A stretch of 64,000 nt of DNA, taken from assembly GCA_000333855.2 (NCBI GenBank), contig CM007319.1:568365-632364 (forward strand), read 5' to 3'. Positions within the stretch are counted from its first letter, which is position 1. Each line of letters opens with the position of its first letter. Below the pieces are notes generated by a model, which saw nothing but the letters and a program-made list of their open reading frames with translations, did no database searches and was not told where the DNA came from. Both the position numbers and the translations under genes were made by a program. The DNA is from Endotrypanum monterogeii. Lineage: Eukaryota; Euglenozoa; Kinetoplastea; Trypanosomatida; Trypanosomatidae. Shown here piece after piece: positions 32,668-42,840 of the stretch.

Positions 32668-34235
32668 AGCCCCACGTTCAGCACTCTTTTAATATTAAAT
32701 TCTTTTTTCTTTTCTTTCTTACTCACGTCGCACTTTGTCTCTCGATGGAGATATGCGCGCTGGTCAAGTAAATACACTGCCCCCTCTTTTTTCTTCTTCT
32801 CAACCTGAACCGGTGGAGAAACGGGGAGGAGAGAGGTCGAGAGCACTGCGCGCAGGTACAGCAGGGCGTGTGGAGAGGGTGGTAGCCAACAATGAGACGA
32901 GGAAGTGTGAGAAAGGAAAGAAGCCATTGAGATGGAGGAGTGTCATTGAGGACTCAGAGGTTTGAAAAAAAAAATGTTTTTCTCGAAGGACACATAAAAA
33001 AGACACTACTCAAAACGAGCGAACGGCGCCTAGTTCGACAATGCTGCCGAGTTCACACATTCCCAAATTTCTAGCAGATAGTCGAAGGATTGAGAGATCG
33101 TGAACGGTGAGGGGGCACGAAACAGGTTGACGGTAATGATGTGTAGTGCCCCATCGACTCCCCGCCCACCCCACCCCCTCCGTTCCCCTTTTCTTTTCAG
33201 CTGTAGTCACCGGGAGGGGGGGGAGTAGAGGTCGAGAAGAGAAATAGATGAGGATTGGAGGGGGACAGTGAGACGGGGGGAAATGCCTTCACGACCTCTC
33301 ACAAGCACTTTTTTTTCTCTTTTTTACAGGAGTCAGTGGCGGCACGAGTCACTAGAACTGAAGAGAAGCGGGAAAATTGTTCAGCACATAAATCCTCTCC
33401 ACACAACCTGATCCAAACTCTACTGGGCGCTTCGCACCTTCCAGAGGCATCTCCCGGGATGCTAAGCTCCGGCACGCGCACGCTACAGTGATACCCACTC
33501 AATTGCCTGGGCCCTCTCTCCCCACCTCCACTTCTCGGGTCACTCCCTCACACCCGCTTCCATTATGTTCATCGAAACGTGGAGCATTTCTCAACGAGGA
33601 TGAGATACCTTACCCTCAGTAGACACTGAGGACTGATCAAGATGTATTCGAGTCACACCAACGCTCTATTTCCACCTTAGTGGGGTGGAGAGAAGAAAAT
33701 CGCCCCACCGCTCCTCGGTGCCATGTCGCCACGACGCGATGTAATTGAATGCCGGAACACCGTTTATCAGTAGCAACGAATCGCGTTGACTCGCATCTTT
33801 GGTGATTTATATGAGCCTCGAGTTCACTACCAAAACTGATTTCCGCACATGCAGCAGAGGGGGCAGGAGTGATGGACTTCGGCGCGGTGTGTTATCAGTG
33901 AACTAAGATACTCGGACTGGGTGGTGCTTCTCCTCAGCCAGGTACAACCGAAATACAGTGAGGGGAGGGGGAACGGATGAGAAAAAAATGTGACGGCAGG
34001 AATGTGAATGCAGATGAAACACCTTTACACGTTCAAGCACACACACACACACACACACACACAAACAAAAAAAAAGAGACGTACGTCGGTTTTTTTTTTT
34101 TTAAGGTTTCTCGCAGAAGTAGGGAGGAAAGAGATACACGCGCCACAATTGCATCCTTATTTTTATTTCATCACCTTACCATACGATATGAGTACACCTT
34201 TGTGCTCAGCTCCCGTCTTTGTCTTTAAATTCAAA

Positions 34236-34269
<34 letters not shown>

Positions 34270-34985
34270 CGACCCGCGCGCCACAAACCCAACCTCTTCA
34301 CCTCGCCCTTACTCACCGTGACAGAACCACCGCGGAGCCCAGGCACACATGTAGAAAATACAGAAATGTCATGGATAGCAATAACAATAATATGGTCAGC
34401 GTGTGCGAACAATATGCCAGTAATAGCATCCCTGTAATCAATAACATGCCCTAGATACAAGCAGCGCGCTACCTTACTCGATGGCAATCCTTGTCTGTGG
34501 CTGCATGTGCAGACGGAAAAGATGCATAGATGTGCGAGCGTGTGTATAGACGCGTCTAGTAATCGTGAAATTGAAGTACAAGAGGCGTGTGTTGGCGGAG
34601 GTAGCCGCATGGAAGAGGAACACACACACACACACACACACGGAAGACAACATAAAAAGTTGGGTAACCAACGATTAGTAACTGTAGGCTCGTGTGCGTG
34701 TGAGTGAGGGTGGGGGTGGGGAGGAACAGGCAAGCGTATTGCGACCATATGCATGGCGCAAAGAAGAACCTCACAGAGGGAAAAAAAAAGATAGCAGCGC
34801 GGATAAATAAAAAGCAAGAGAGGGAAACACCCAGGGGAATGAAAAGTTCAGCGATAGCCTCCGCAGACCGAAAGAACCAAAATTAAAATTAGATAAATCT
34901 ACGGACCATCACCACATAGGAACTAACAAAAACCACCAATGTACAGTAGATATTTCACTTGTTCTGTGTGCGTGCGTACGTGAAA
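32668..34985. other. Long intergenic between CK2 alpha and the USP7-like gene
   Basis: 2.3 kb without a gene. It holds three (CA)n tracts, which are (TG)n on the mRNA strand: 34039-34063, 34235-34253 (followed by (GA)n to 34269) and 34620-34641. All three are in the 3' flank of the USP7-like gene. The stretch 33500-33960 is repeat-free with balanced composition and could be an old degenerate element, with no signature I recognise. Confidence 0.6.
32805..32806 (-). promoter_or_regulatory. Candidate trans-splice acceptor AG for CK2 alpha
   Basis: On the minus strand the tract 'CCTCTCTCCTCCCCGTTTCT' precedes 'CCACCGGTTCAG', 139 nt upstream of the ATG. It is the best candidate by inspection; others cannot be excluded. 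Confidence 0.5.
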
Positions 34986-37900
34986 TCAGTTGAGGATCAG
35001 AACCTTATCTTCCCGTCTACCTGTTCGTTTCGAGAGGGAGGCGTGCTCCAGCCCAATGAATGCCGCCTTTGACGGCTCGATCTGATTCGGTTTGAAGCAC
35101 TCTGCGGGACAAAAGTTGGTGATGTGGGTGCCCATCAAAGCGTCAGGCGGAATCACTTCCACACGACCCTCTTTCACAAGACACACCTTCCAATCCTGGA
35201 TGGCGGCATAGATCATTTCCAGCTTAGCGGCAATCCGGCGTAGCAGCTGATTCGATGTCTCGTGGTAATTGACGTACATACTGAAGGGCTCGCTGTGCGT
35301 CTCGATAGCGTCATTGCGTTGGCGCACTGTGGCGAAGTGATGCACCTGGAATACGCCTTGGTCCGACGGAGGAACACCGGGAATGGGAAGAGGAAGGTGC
35401 TCAATACGATATTCCGCACTTTCTTCAAATGTGTTGCGTTCGAAGACAAGTACATGATCCTTGTCTAGTATGTTGTACACACGACCGCGCCACACGTCAA
35501 CCAGTCGCAGCCACTCGTGAGCCTTTTCACAGTCCATCTGAATGATATGCTTAATGAAGGCGACCGTGGAGCTGTTGCCTGTATTTTCCGGATCCTCCTG
35601 GAGCAGGGCCACTACGCCTGGACACAGACCAGCTTCGTAGTCTTTTTGAATCTCGCGCACACAGGCGGGGAAAAGCAAGTTAGCCGTAATCGGAAGATCA
35701 TGCGGCAGCAGAATCCAGTGTGTTGATACAACTTTGACATTGTCAGCGTACAGCTTAAACTGCAGTGAGTGCGCATTTTCAATTTCAGTGACAGTGTACT
35801 TGCAGTACTCGTAGTAGAGGTACTTGGATAGGGTGGACGCCCGTGAACTGGCAGGCATCAACAGTTTAGCCAAGGTTCCACGATCCTGCTTTTTCCCTTT
35901 CATGAAGTAGGGCAGCTCCGTTTCCGGGTTGTGACGAGTGAAGCGGATTCGGTCGTAGTTGTCAAGATCGCCTATGAGTCGTGCAACATACCGCTGCAGT
36001 TGCTCGTAGGTCATGTCTTCCGCAAGCTCGGTTGCGATTAGTAGAGGATAATCCGGGTAGCGGTTCAGTTTTAACTCCACGGGGATTCGGTGCAAGAGGA
36101 AGTGCTGAAAGCTCTGGATATTGGGGTAGAAAATGTTGGCAGGATTTTCGTGTGGTGTGCTGAGTTCCCAGATCAGAATGTCACCCGAGTCGAGCTCGTT
36201 GCAGGGCAAAAACTCGCGCGCTGCGGTTTCGCGCACCACTACCAGCGCTTCCTGTGGCATACCCAGTTTAGCCACGGCTGCCTCCGCCTCATCCCCTATG
36301 GCGAGGTCTTGGTGTGACTTGTAGGCTTCAAGGGTAGCGGTACTACACCTCGACGGCAACGCTTGCTTTCCATCCGGCATGTTTCTCAGATGATGACCAT
36401 GTAGCTGTTTGGTCAAGTCGGGCAAATCGGCGATGAGAGCGCGTACATGTGTCTCCATGCTCTCCAGGACCTCTTTTGTGTCTCCATTCGGATCGCGATG
36501 CAAAACGGTGCACCCTAAAAAAAGAATCTTGAGCTGAAGCTGGTCGTACAGTTTATGATGAAACAGCTCATACACGCGATTTGGAGAACCCACGTCAAGC
36601 TCAATTGCTGTGGCGGTAGCAGGCGAGGTGACAAGAACGCAGCACTCTTTTTCGTTTTGTAAAAGATGTCGAACTTTCATGCCTGCCTTGACTTGCTTAG
36701 AAAGACGAAACTCGGACCCACCGGTGCGCGGCGAGGCGAACCACAGCAGTTGATTTCCGGGATCTACGCCCAGGTGCTTCTCCAGAAAATCCTGAAAAGC
36801 CGGCAACGCCTCAGCTTCGAGTGGAATGCGGAGTGTCTTCTGTGAGGAAAACTTCTGTGCTGCTGGACGGTGTGAGGTGAGAAACTCTTCCTGATCTGCG
36901 ATATCGCTCGGTGCAATGAAATGCACTCGCCCATAGAGATAGTCCTCTGCCTGCTCCTTCACACGGCGCTCTTTCTCGATAAGCTCTCTCTGTAGTTGTT
37001 GAACGACGTGTTGTGGGACGTCATCACTGCCGATAGGGCACAAAATAGAGCCCATTTCACTTGTGCGGATGTAAACTAGCATGTACGCGTTGGCGGTATT
37101 TGGTACTTCAGAGCCCCAGTAGTTCAGTTTGAAGCCGCCGAAGTTGTCACCAAACACTTCTTTCAGTTTAGCCGGAGTAACCGCTTCGTCGTTAAACTTG
37201 TACCAGGCGCCTGAGCACAGGAGGAAGCAAAAGTAATGACCAAAGCCTGTGTTCGAGCCGGAGTGAACCAGTACGCTGCACAGAGTGTAATGTGTGTCAG
37301 ATGAGGGAGATGTCGGCATGTAACGCGACAAATCTAAAGTGTTGTAGTAGTCCCAGCGCGTCAGAACCTTGGTCTCGCCGTGGTGAATGTCGTAGTCGAA
37401 GCGTGCGAGGTGCAGAAGAAGAATGGGAGGAATCGTCTTCAATCGCACACCCTTCTCAGCGCGATGATACGACTTTTTCCCATTGCTTTCTAAACAGTAC
37501 TTATTTTTTCCGTCTAGGACCTCGACCTGGAAAAAAGCGTCGAAGCTCGAGTAAATATTTTTTTGGTTTTTTACAACGAGCTGGAGGTCGTAAAATGGCT
37601 CTTCCCGAGCACCGTAGTAGTTTGCCTCCTCAACTTTGATGTAGCTCTCTAACGAGCCTGTAAAGAGGCAATGAATCGCATTCTCCTTTGGCTTGGTGGT
37701 CGCCGTTTCACCCTGTTGAGCAGTTAGCTTTTCCTCCAAGTTGTCAAGAAGAACCCGCGTCAATTCATGCACATCGTGCTGGATGAAGCTATCGGATGCA
37801 CCCCACCCAAAGGATTCAGTCAGCTCGCATGTGCCAACAGCATGAGTCGACATTTGCAAGTGACAAAAGAGTCGCTGCAGAGCATATGGGATACTTCTGG

Positions 37901-38474
37901 GCACTGATGAATCTAGCCCGGCGTGTTGTTCGGCCTCGTCTTTTGTCGGCATCTGATAGATGATGGCTCTGAATGCTGTGATATGAAAAAGAGCTTGGAG
38001 GAGCGAGTTCAGGTAGCAAGTCGCGCCTTGATTAAGCAGGCCATTGTAGCGAGAGTGATTAGATGCGTGCCTGTCCTGTTCCGCTGATTCCTCATTTGAC
38101 TGCGTCGAATCACGGTTAAATTGTTCACGGTATGGCAAACTATTGACACATGCGTAGCCTAAAAGAGGAGTGTTTGCAAAGAAGGGACTCCATTGGTGGG
38201 CACTTAGATGTCGATGAATCATGTAGTTGTCGTCAATCTTGCCCGTTCCATGATGAGCAGTTATGTGCTGCAGAGATCTCAAGAATAGAGGAAAGAGGGA
38301 GGGGTCAATCCCACACTGCTTGAAGACCGAGATTCGCTCCTTTCCTGTCATAGTCGCCAAGTCGGCAATCGTGTAAGTGCATTTCTCCAGGGCAGCCTCC
38401 GAAGGAAGCAGCTTTCTGTTAAAAGAGGCGTCATTCCAAAACACGTGTTTTGCCACATCCAAAACGGAAAGCAT
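34986..38474 (-). CDS. USP7-like ubiquitin carboxyl-terminal hydrolase
   Basis: This 1162-residue cysteine peptidase (clan CA, C19) starts at the ATG at 38474; the frame also contains a TTG two codons upstream. The Cys box is 'GLLNQGATCYLNSLLQALF' (catalytic Cys about 153). 'ESFGWGASDSFIQHDVHEL' and the His box 'TGFGHYFCFLLCSGAWYKFNDEAVT' (His near 412, Asp near 430) complete the catalytic core. Downstream come ubiquitin-like HUBL-type repeats: 'HRDPNGD' and 'IWELSTPHENPANIFYP', as in the USP7 ICP0-binding region. No MATH/TRAF domain precedes the core, unlike human USP7. The first ~110 residues are an unassigned helical region. It should remove ubiquitin from nuclear or cytosolic substrates. 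Confidence 0.92.
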   Translation of the reverse strand: MLSVLDVAKHVFWNDASFNRKLLPSEAALEKCTYTIADLATMTGKERISVFKQCGIDPSLFPLFLRSLQHITAHHGTGKIDDNYMIHRHLSAHQWSPFFANTPLLGYACVNSLPYREQFNRDSTQSNEESAEQDRHASNHSRYNGLLNQGATCYLNSLLQALFHITAFRAIIYQMPTKDEAEQHAGLDSSVPRSIPYALQRLFCHLQMSTHAVGTCELTESFGWGASDSFIQHDVHELTRVLLDNLEEKLTAQQGETATTKPKENAIHCLFTGSLESYIKVEEANYYGAREEPFYDLQLVVKNQKNIYSSFDAFFQVEVLDGKNKYCLESNGKKSYHRAEKGVRLKTIPPILLLHLARFDYDIHHGETKVLTRWDYYNTLDLSRYMPTSPSSDTHYTLCSVLVHSGSNTGFGHYFCFLLCSGAWYKFNDEAVTPAKLKEVFGDNFGGFKLNYWGSEVPNTANAYMLVYIRTSEMGSILCPIGSDDVPQHVVQQLQRELIEKERRVKEQAEDYLYGRVHFIAPSDIADQEEFLTSHRPAAQKFSSQKTLRIPLEAEALPAFQDFLEKHLGVDPGNQLLWFASPRTGGSEFRLSKQVKAGMKVRHLLQNEKECCVLVTSPATATAIELDVGSPNRVYELFHHKLYDQLQLKILFLGCTVLHRDPNGDTKEVLESMETHVRALIADLPDLTKQLHGHHLRNMPDGKQALPSRCSTATLEAYKSHQDLAIGDEAEAAVAKLGMPQEALVVVRETAAREFLPCNELDSGDILIWELSTPHENPANIFYPNIQSFQHFLLHRIPVELKLNRYPDYPLLIATELAEDMTYEQLQRYVARLIGDLDNYDRIRFTRHNPETELPYFMKGKKQDRGTLAKLLMPASSRASTLSKYLYYEYCKYTVTEIENAHSLQFKLYADNVKVVSTHWILLPHDLPITANLLFPACVREIQKDYEAGLCPGVVALLQEDPENTGNSSTVAFIKHIIQMDCEKAHEWLRLVDVWRGRVYNILDKDHVLVFERNTFEESAEYRIEHLPLPIPGVPPSDQGVFQVHHFATVRQRNDAIETHSEPFSMYVNYHETSNQLLRRIAAKLEMIYAAIQDWKVCLVKEGRVEVIPPDALMGTHITNFCPAECFKPNQIEPSKAAFIGLEHASLSKRTGRREDKVLILN

Positions 38475-39001
38475 TGCCAAGCTCTTTTCTCACACTCCTT
38501 TCTGTTTTCACCTTCAGCGAATTTTTATGTGCGACAAGTCACTATATTTCCTTTCTTGCTTATATGGGTATGTGCATGTGTTAACTACTTCTACTTGGGA
38601 ACCAAAAGTTGTTAAGCTGCGGCGCTCGCAGCTTGGAGTATATGAATCGAAGAAGGAGAAGTAGGTTGAGGATAGGGTTGTTCCCAAAGGTGCGCAAGGA
38701 GGGTAGCGGAGGTAATGGCATAGGATCAATTTAAAGACGCAAATCCCGAAAACCTACTAGCAGTACGACTAGGAAAATCACGAAACGCACTTCACAAGGC
38801 GAGGCTAAGAATATATTGGTCAGACAAATACTTTGGATGACTATAGGTATTTTTCACACAATAAGATACTTCAATGAGTAGTAAGGCCACCCTCTATTAC
38901 CATTTCATCTTTTTTGCCCATACTCAAGTACATTTTGTGGGCAAAAGGTATTTACATTCAAAAACCTCTTCTCATAATGGGAGTGTGCACGCACTGCTCA
39001 A
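38475..39001. other. Short intergenic, AT-richer
   Basis: This contains the USP7-like gene leader and the LC7 3' flank. No gene or microsatellite seen. Confidence 0.6.
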
Positions 39002-39295
39002 CTACGTGGCAATGTTCTGAATAACAATCAAGACAAAATCCTTGTCTGGTGCAACCATGATCTCGTTCTTCTTCGAGCGGATGCGAAGAAAGCATAGATC
39101 ATTTGTTGGGTCTAGGTCTCGAACACAATGACGTGCTTTAGCTGCAAGTGACGTAATCAGGTGAGCATACTGATTCTGGACTGCAGTGTCCTCGATTGTG
39201 CTTCTGATGGGAGTGCCTTCATTGTCTGCTACAATGATGCCAGTTACGTTGGGCCGCTGGCCAATACGCTGAAATGTTTCTTCGATTTCCGACAT
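39002..39295 (-). CDS. Dynein light chain roadblock/LC7
   Basis: This 97-residue protein starts at the ATG at 39295. The upstream extension of the frame is poor in coding character and lies beyond candidate acceptor AGs. The sequence follows roadblock/LC7 throughout: '[32 protein letters not shown]', '[21 protein letters not shown]', '[28 protein letters not shown]'. The length is that of the family. It would dimerise and bind dynein intermediate chains in cytoplasmic, axonemal or intraflagellar-transport dynein. Confidence 0.95.
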   Translation of the reverse strand: MSEIEETFQRIGQRPNVTGIIVADNEGTPIRSTIEDTAVQNQYAHLITSLAAKARHCVRDLDPTNDLCFLRIRSKKNEIMVAPDKDFVLIVIQNIAT

Positions 39296-39674
39296 GACCC
39301 TGTGAGTGCTGTAATTTGTAAAACAGTGACGAGTAGCTTTAGGTTTACAGAACAGAAGTTCTTCAAAAAAACACGATATTCTAGATATATTTCGTAAAAT
39401 GTGCAGGAAAAGGTAGTCGAGTAATGTAGCTGTAAAAAGAGTATATTTTGAGGCTTTTACTGCCTTTTCGTAGAATTGAGCACACACGCGAAAGTATATT
39501 GACCATCATCTGAAGCTATGCTTATTACTTCCGCAATTTAATATTAGCATCCTCTCTCGGCACGAGGAAAGCATCTGCTCATAAATGAGAAATCGTAAAC
39601 TTGAGGAGCCTATTTTATTTTTGTATTTTGACTATTCTACATACAAGTGCATATGACGTACAACTGGGGTTCTG
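39296..39674. other. Short intergenic, AT-rich
   Basis: This contains the LC7 leader, with acceptor candidates ('AAATTACAG') near 39315 on the minus strand, and the 3' flank of the glycosyltransferase-like gene. Nothing else seen. Confidence 0.6.
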
Positions 39675-41093
39675 TCAAGACTCCAGTCTTACAGAAAATC
39701 TCTTTTGGAAGATCTGACAGCATCTGAGACTCAAAGAAAACATACTACCAACAACAAAGGTCATTAACAGAGCGATGACTGCATCGTAGCCGAATGGCGA
39801 AATGAAAATGTTTCGATCGCACACGAAGTCCATGTTCTCCGAGCCTATAACAGCCACCAGCTCTGCAACCTCAACAGTCTTATGAGCACCACCCATCAGA
39901 AAGCCCATCCGCCTCGCGGCTCGTACTCGCTCACGCACAGATGGAACGTTGTGCAAAGATCGGACAGCTGACAAGACATCATCTGGAAGTAGAGTTGATG
40001 GGCATGCAACAATACCCGTGCTTGACAACTGTGAACACGAAAAATGATTACTTCCCACGTAAACGATCGGCGATTCAGCCAGAACGGAATCATATAGAAC
40101 CTCGCTAACATTGTTCGAAATCACAAGAAGAGGTTTGTAGCGATGCAAGAGATGAGCGGGAGCAGCGTGACTATCACCAGTTACCTTAACACGTGGACTT
40201 TCAGGAAGTCTGCGTAACTTCACCGGGTTGTCGGTCAAGGGCATATGCCAAAGGACGCAGGCATTTGTTTCGTCAGCCACTGCTCGGAGAACGCTGTGAA
40301 ACTGCTGTCCGTGAACGCTGCCTTTGGGCGGAACGCTTGCGTACAGGAAGCGGCCCCCACAGCTCTCAATAAATGAGTCGATTTTAGGGATAGAGCGTTT
40401 TGCGTTGATCTCACCATCGGCCCTGAGAAAGCCAATAGGGTGAACATTGGGGCAAATAGGACTTATTATGTCGAAACCTAGAATACCTTGAGTGACAATA
40501 TGCCGAGTCATTTGAGGATTATGCGCCCTACCAAAGCTCACAAGATCCCAGAAAGAGATCGAAAGGCTTTGGATTGCACTTGCCACGGTGTCGACAAACG
40601 GGTACCTCTTCCCTAAGTCGAAAGGGAGAGAAGAGAACGACGTCTTGCGAATGCTTAGCACATCAGCTGCGTTATCTAAGAGAATTAAAAGAGGAACACC
40701 CAGTTGCCTGCAGGCTTGATCTGCTTCGACGAAAAACGCACTCGCTAAGACGATGTCAGGAGAACCCTTATGCTTTTCCAAAGCGATACGCAAAGCTGTT
40801 GAAGGGTCTCCTGTCCTACGGTGGCATCTGTCCGGAGAGCAAGCAAAAGAGCTACAAACAGAGTCGCCTAAAACGCTTTTGCAGCCGCTGAGCTCAAGTG
40901 TGTCCACGAAAACTGTTGTAGAGTGGTTTCTCTGGTGGGCCACTTCTACAATAGATGAGATCTGGAGTAAGTTGGAGTGCCGTCCTGAAGAAATAATAGC
41001 TAGCTTTAGTCCTTCTACCCTCAAGGTACCGCTAATCAGAACACCCACAGCGAGATACGTCACTAGGTGCAGGATTCGAGTTGTCATTCCCAT
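39675..41093 (-). CDS. UDP-glycosyltransferase-like membrane protein (GT1 fold)
   Basis: This 472-residue protein starts at the ATG at 41093; the open frame begins further upstream at a TTG. A hydrophobic N-terminus ('ILHLVTYLAVGVLISGTL') acts as a signal or anchor, and a C-terminal helix at about 432-452 ('AVIALLMTFVVGSMFSL') is followed by basic residues. This is the type-I ER topology of animal UGTs. The UGT fold is visible in 'LAIISSGRHSNLLQISSIVE', 'NHSTTVFVD', 'PNVHPIGFL' and 'IDSFIESCGGRFLYAS'. The nucleotide-sugar site is eroded: the family 'THGG' reads 'ISNN', and the 'DQ' pair reads 'SQ'. It may bind UDP-sugar weakly or not at all. It is the first gene left of the strand-switch region. 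Base composition is AT-richer than the distal genes. Confidence 0.75.
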   Translation of the reverse strand: MGMTTRILHLVTYLAVGVLISGTLRVEGLKLAIISSGRHSNLLQISSIVEVAHQRNHSTTVFVDTLELSGCKSVLGDSVCSSFACSPDRCHRRTGDPSTALRIALEKHKGSPDIVLASAFFVEADQACRQLGVPLLILLDNAADVLSIRKTSFSSLPFDLGKRYPFVDTVASAIQSLSISFWDLVSFGRAHNPQMTRHIVTQGILGFDIISPICPNVHPIGFLRADGEINAKRSIPKIDSFIESCGGRFLYASVPPKGSVHGQQFHSVLRAVADETNACVLWHMPLTDNPVKLRRLPESPRVKVTGDSHAAPAHLLHRYKPLLVISNNVSEVLYDSVLAESPIVYVGSNHFSCSQLSSTGIVACPSTLLPDDVLSAVRSLHNVPSVRERVRAARRMGFLMGGAHKTVEVAELVAVIGSENMDFVCDRNIFISPFGYDAVIALLMTFVVGSMFSLSLRCCQIFQKRFSVRLES

Positions 41094-42417
41094 TCTGGGC
41101 TGCTCGTAAACATTTTCACGAAGACTGTCAAGTAAACAGTAATGAAAAGATGAGGCTAGTGTGAGACAATTAGATGAATAGCAGTTTGATGCATCGAGGG
41201 GCAAAGCAAAACGAACGCTCCTCAACAGGCGAAGGTGATCGATCCCTTTCTGATGGGCTCATTTAAAAGTCACCCCAAGGTTGAAAATAACGATCTAAAC
41301 GTATGCGATTATTTTTTTGGTCCTCCGAAATATGTGCATGTGGCTGAAGACATTTCTGCTTCTTTGAGGATTGCTAAGATTTATTATTGTTTCACCACCA
41401 ATGCGAAGCTCATTCGAATTGTGGAGGAATGTGACTCTTGCGGTTTACAGTCCAAAGGGACACTAGTTCCCTCTGGAGTGCTCATTTTGAAAAGGTTCGA
41501 AGGGGGGCGTTCTTTTGGGGATAGTGGCTCCCTCTTCCCATCAGCGGGGGGGGGCGAGGGATGGGGGGCGCCACGTCTTGATCAGGAACACTACACAAAT
41601 AGCTAAACTGGGTCGGAAGCTACTCTCAGGAACTGAGGAAGGAAAGGGAGAAATGGTTGATGAAGAAAAGGTGTGTCGATCATCTCGTTCCCCCTCCAAG
41701 ACCCGCGCAAACGTGGAAACGTGGGCCCCCGTCATTCACCACCTCGAAACCCGGAGACTTTTTGGACATATTCGTTCTTGAAACCCTGTTGTATTCCACG
41801 AGGATTACAGTTGGACTTCAAGTACGCACTGGCCGTCAAAGGAGGAGTATATGCAAATGGTAATGAGAAAGCCTCGGGCAAAGACAAGGCGCAGTCACCG
41901 CCACCCCAGAGAACTAGGTGAGCTTTAAAGAAAGGACATATTTGCTTTATGTGGCTAGTTTCATCAAACATTCGGTGGTGAAGAGAAAGTGCTTTGCAAT
42001 CAAAGGAGGTCCTGCTAAGATCCATAACACAGCTGGTTTGGACAGCACCGTGGCAAAAAAGCTCAAGAGGCCTTTGTCTTTGCGCAATGTACTTACTGAT
42101 AATGAGAGTGAAGCTTTCAAAATGAGATTATATTCGGTTTATGTCGGCGCCATTCGCGCTTTTCAACCGAGTCCTTCGCGCCTAAAGACGGTCAGCTTTG
42201 TTGTCTTATCGGTTGCTAGCTTTCTTTGCTGAAATACCTTGGTTCGTACATCTCTGGTGTTCAAGTATACTGGCATCTCAAGACCCATGAATATACTCAT
42301 TTCTTCACTCTCGTCTAATTTTTTACCACCACCTACTTATTTCTTCAACACGCGAAGCAGACGCACGTCAAAAGCCAAACTTTTGAAAAAAAAAAAGACC
42401 ATCACTATGTTGGAAAA
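41094..42417. promoter_or_regulatory. Divergent strand-switch region, likely Pol II start region
   Basis: All genes to the left are on the minus strand and all to the right on the plus strand, so two polycistronic units diverge here. In trypanosomatids such regions carry the transcription start zones, marked by H2A.Z/H2B.V and acetylated H3/H4, without TATA boxes. A G-rich block at 41545-41570 (G9, CGA, G3, AT, G6) stands out in otherwise AT-rich sequence. Open frames at 41253-41606 and 41918-42232 (the latter starting only at GTG) are weak and may be fossil coding sequence. A pyrimidine-rich stretch ending 'CGCGAAGCAG' at about 42357-42360 is the likely acceptor for the first plus gene. Confidence 0.8.
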
Positions 42418-42840
42418 ATGTTGCAAACAAGGATTTTCTTAGCGCCTATGTTATCCAAGGCGACTCGATTGCAATTGGGGAATATCAAGACAGAATATGG
42501 CATGGTATCAACTGCTGCTGGCTCCGTAGAGAAGTGGGGATTTCTTTTCGGTGGCAATATGTACCCCCTTGTTAGCCTAGGTTTTGGAGTTTTCATGATG
42601 TGTGCCATTCTAACAGTAGTTGCCACTTATCAGCAGTACCGTGATATGGTGATAGTTACTGAGCATATTTCCTACGAAGATGTGAAGGACCGTTGTCTCA
42701 CCCCAATGCCTGGGTGGGCTCGTCTGCGCTCTTTCAGCATGGCAACGCCGCATGGCCCTGCAACGTTCCGTGATCCGACTCCCTTAGACTGGCTGCCATT
42801 TGAACTGAAGCTGGGGTACGTAAAGCAAGCGTCTTATTAA
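42418..42840 (+). CDS. Small single-TM protein, possibly mitochondrial
   Basis: This is 140 residues from the ATG at 42418, or 130 from the in-frame ATG at 42448. The N-terminus is basic and free of acids ('LQTRIFLAPMLSKATRLQLG'), like a mitochondrial presequence. One transmembrane helix follows at about 50-72 ('LVSLGFGVFMMCAILTVVA'). The C-terminal half is soluble and Pro-rich. This layout resembles kinetoplastid-specific respiratory-chain subunits, but I recognise no family. A short upstream ORF at 42407-42442 (11 codons) overlaps the first ATG out of frame and stops 5 nt before the second ATG, so the start is unsettled. It is the first gene of the plus unit. Confidence 0.7.
   Translation: MLQTRIFLAPMLSKATRLQLGNIKTEYGMVSTAAGSVEKWGFLFGGNMYPLVSLGFGVFMMCAILTVVATYQQYRDMVIVTEHISYEDVKDRCLTPMPGWARLRSFSMATPHGPATFRDPTPLDWLPFELKLGYVKQASY

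Noticed and set aside
41235..41606. Annotating the switch-region frame as a gene
   Set aside because: The longest version starts at GTG, there is no clear acceptor upstream, and no family is recognisable; kept only as a low-interest finding.
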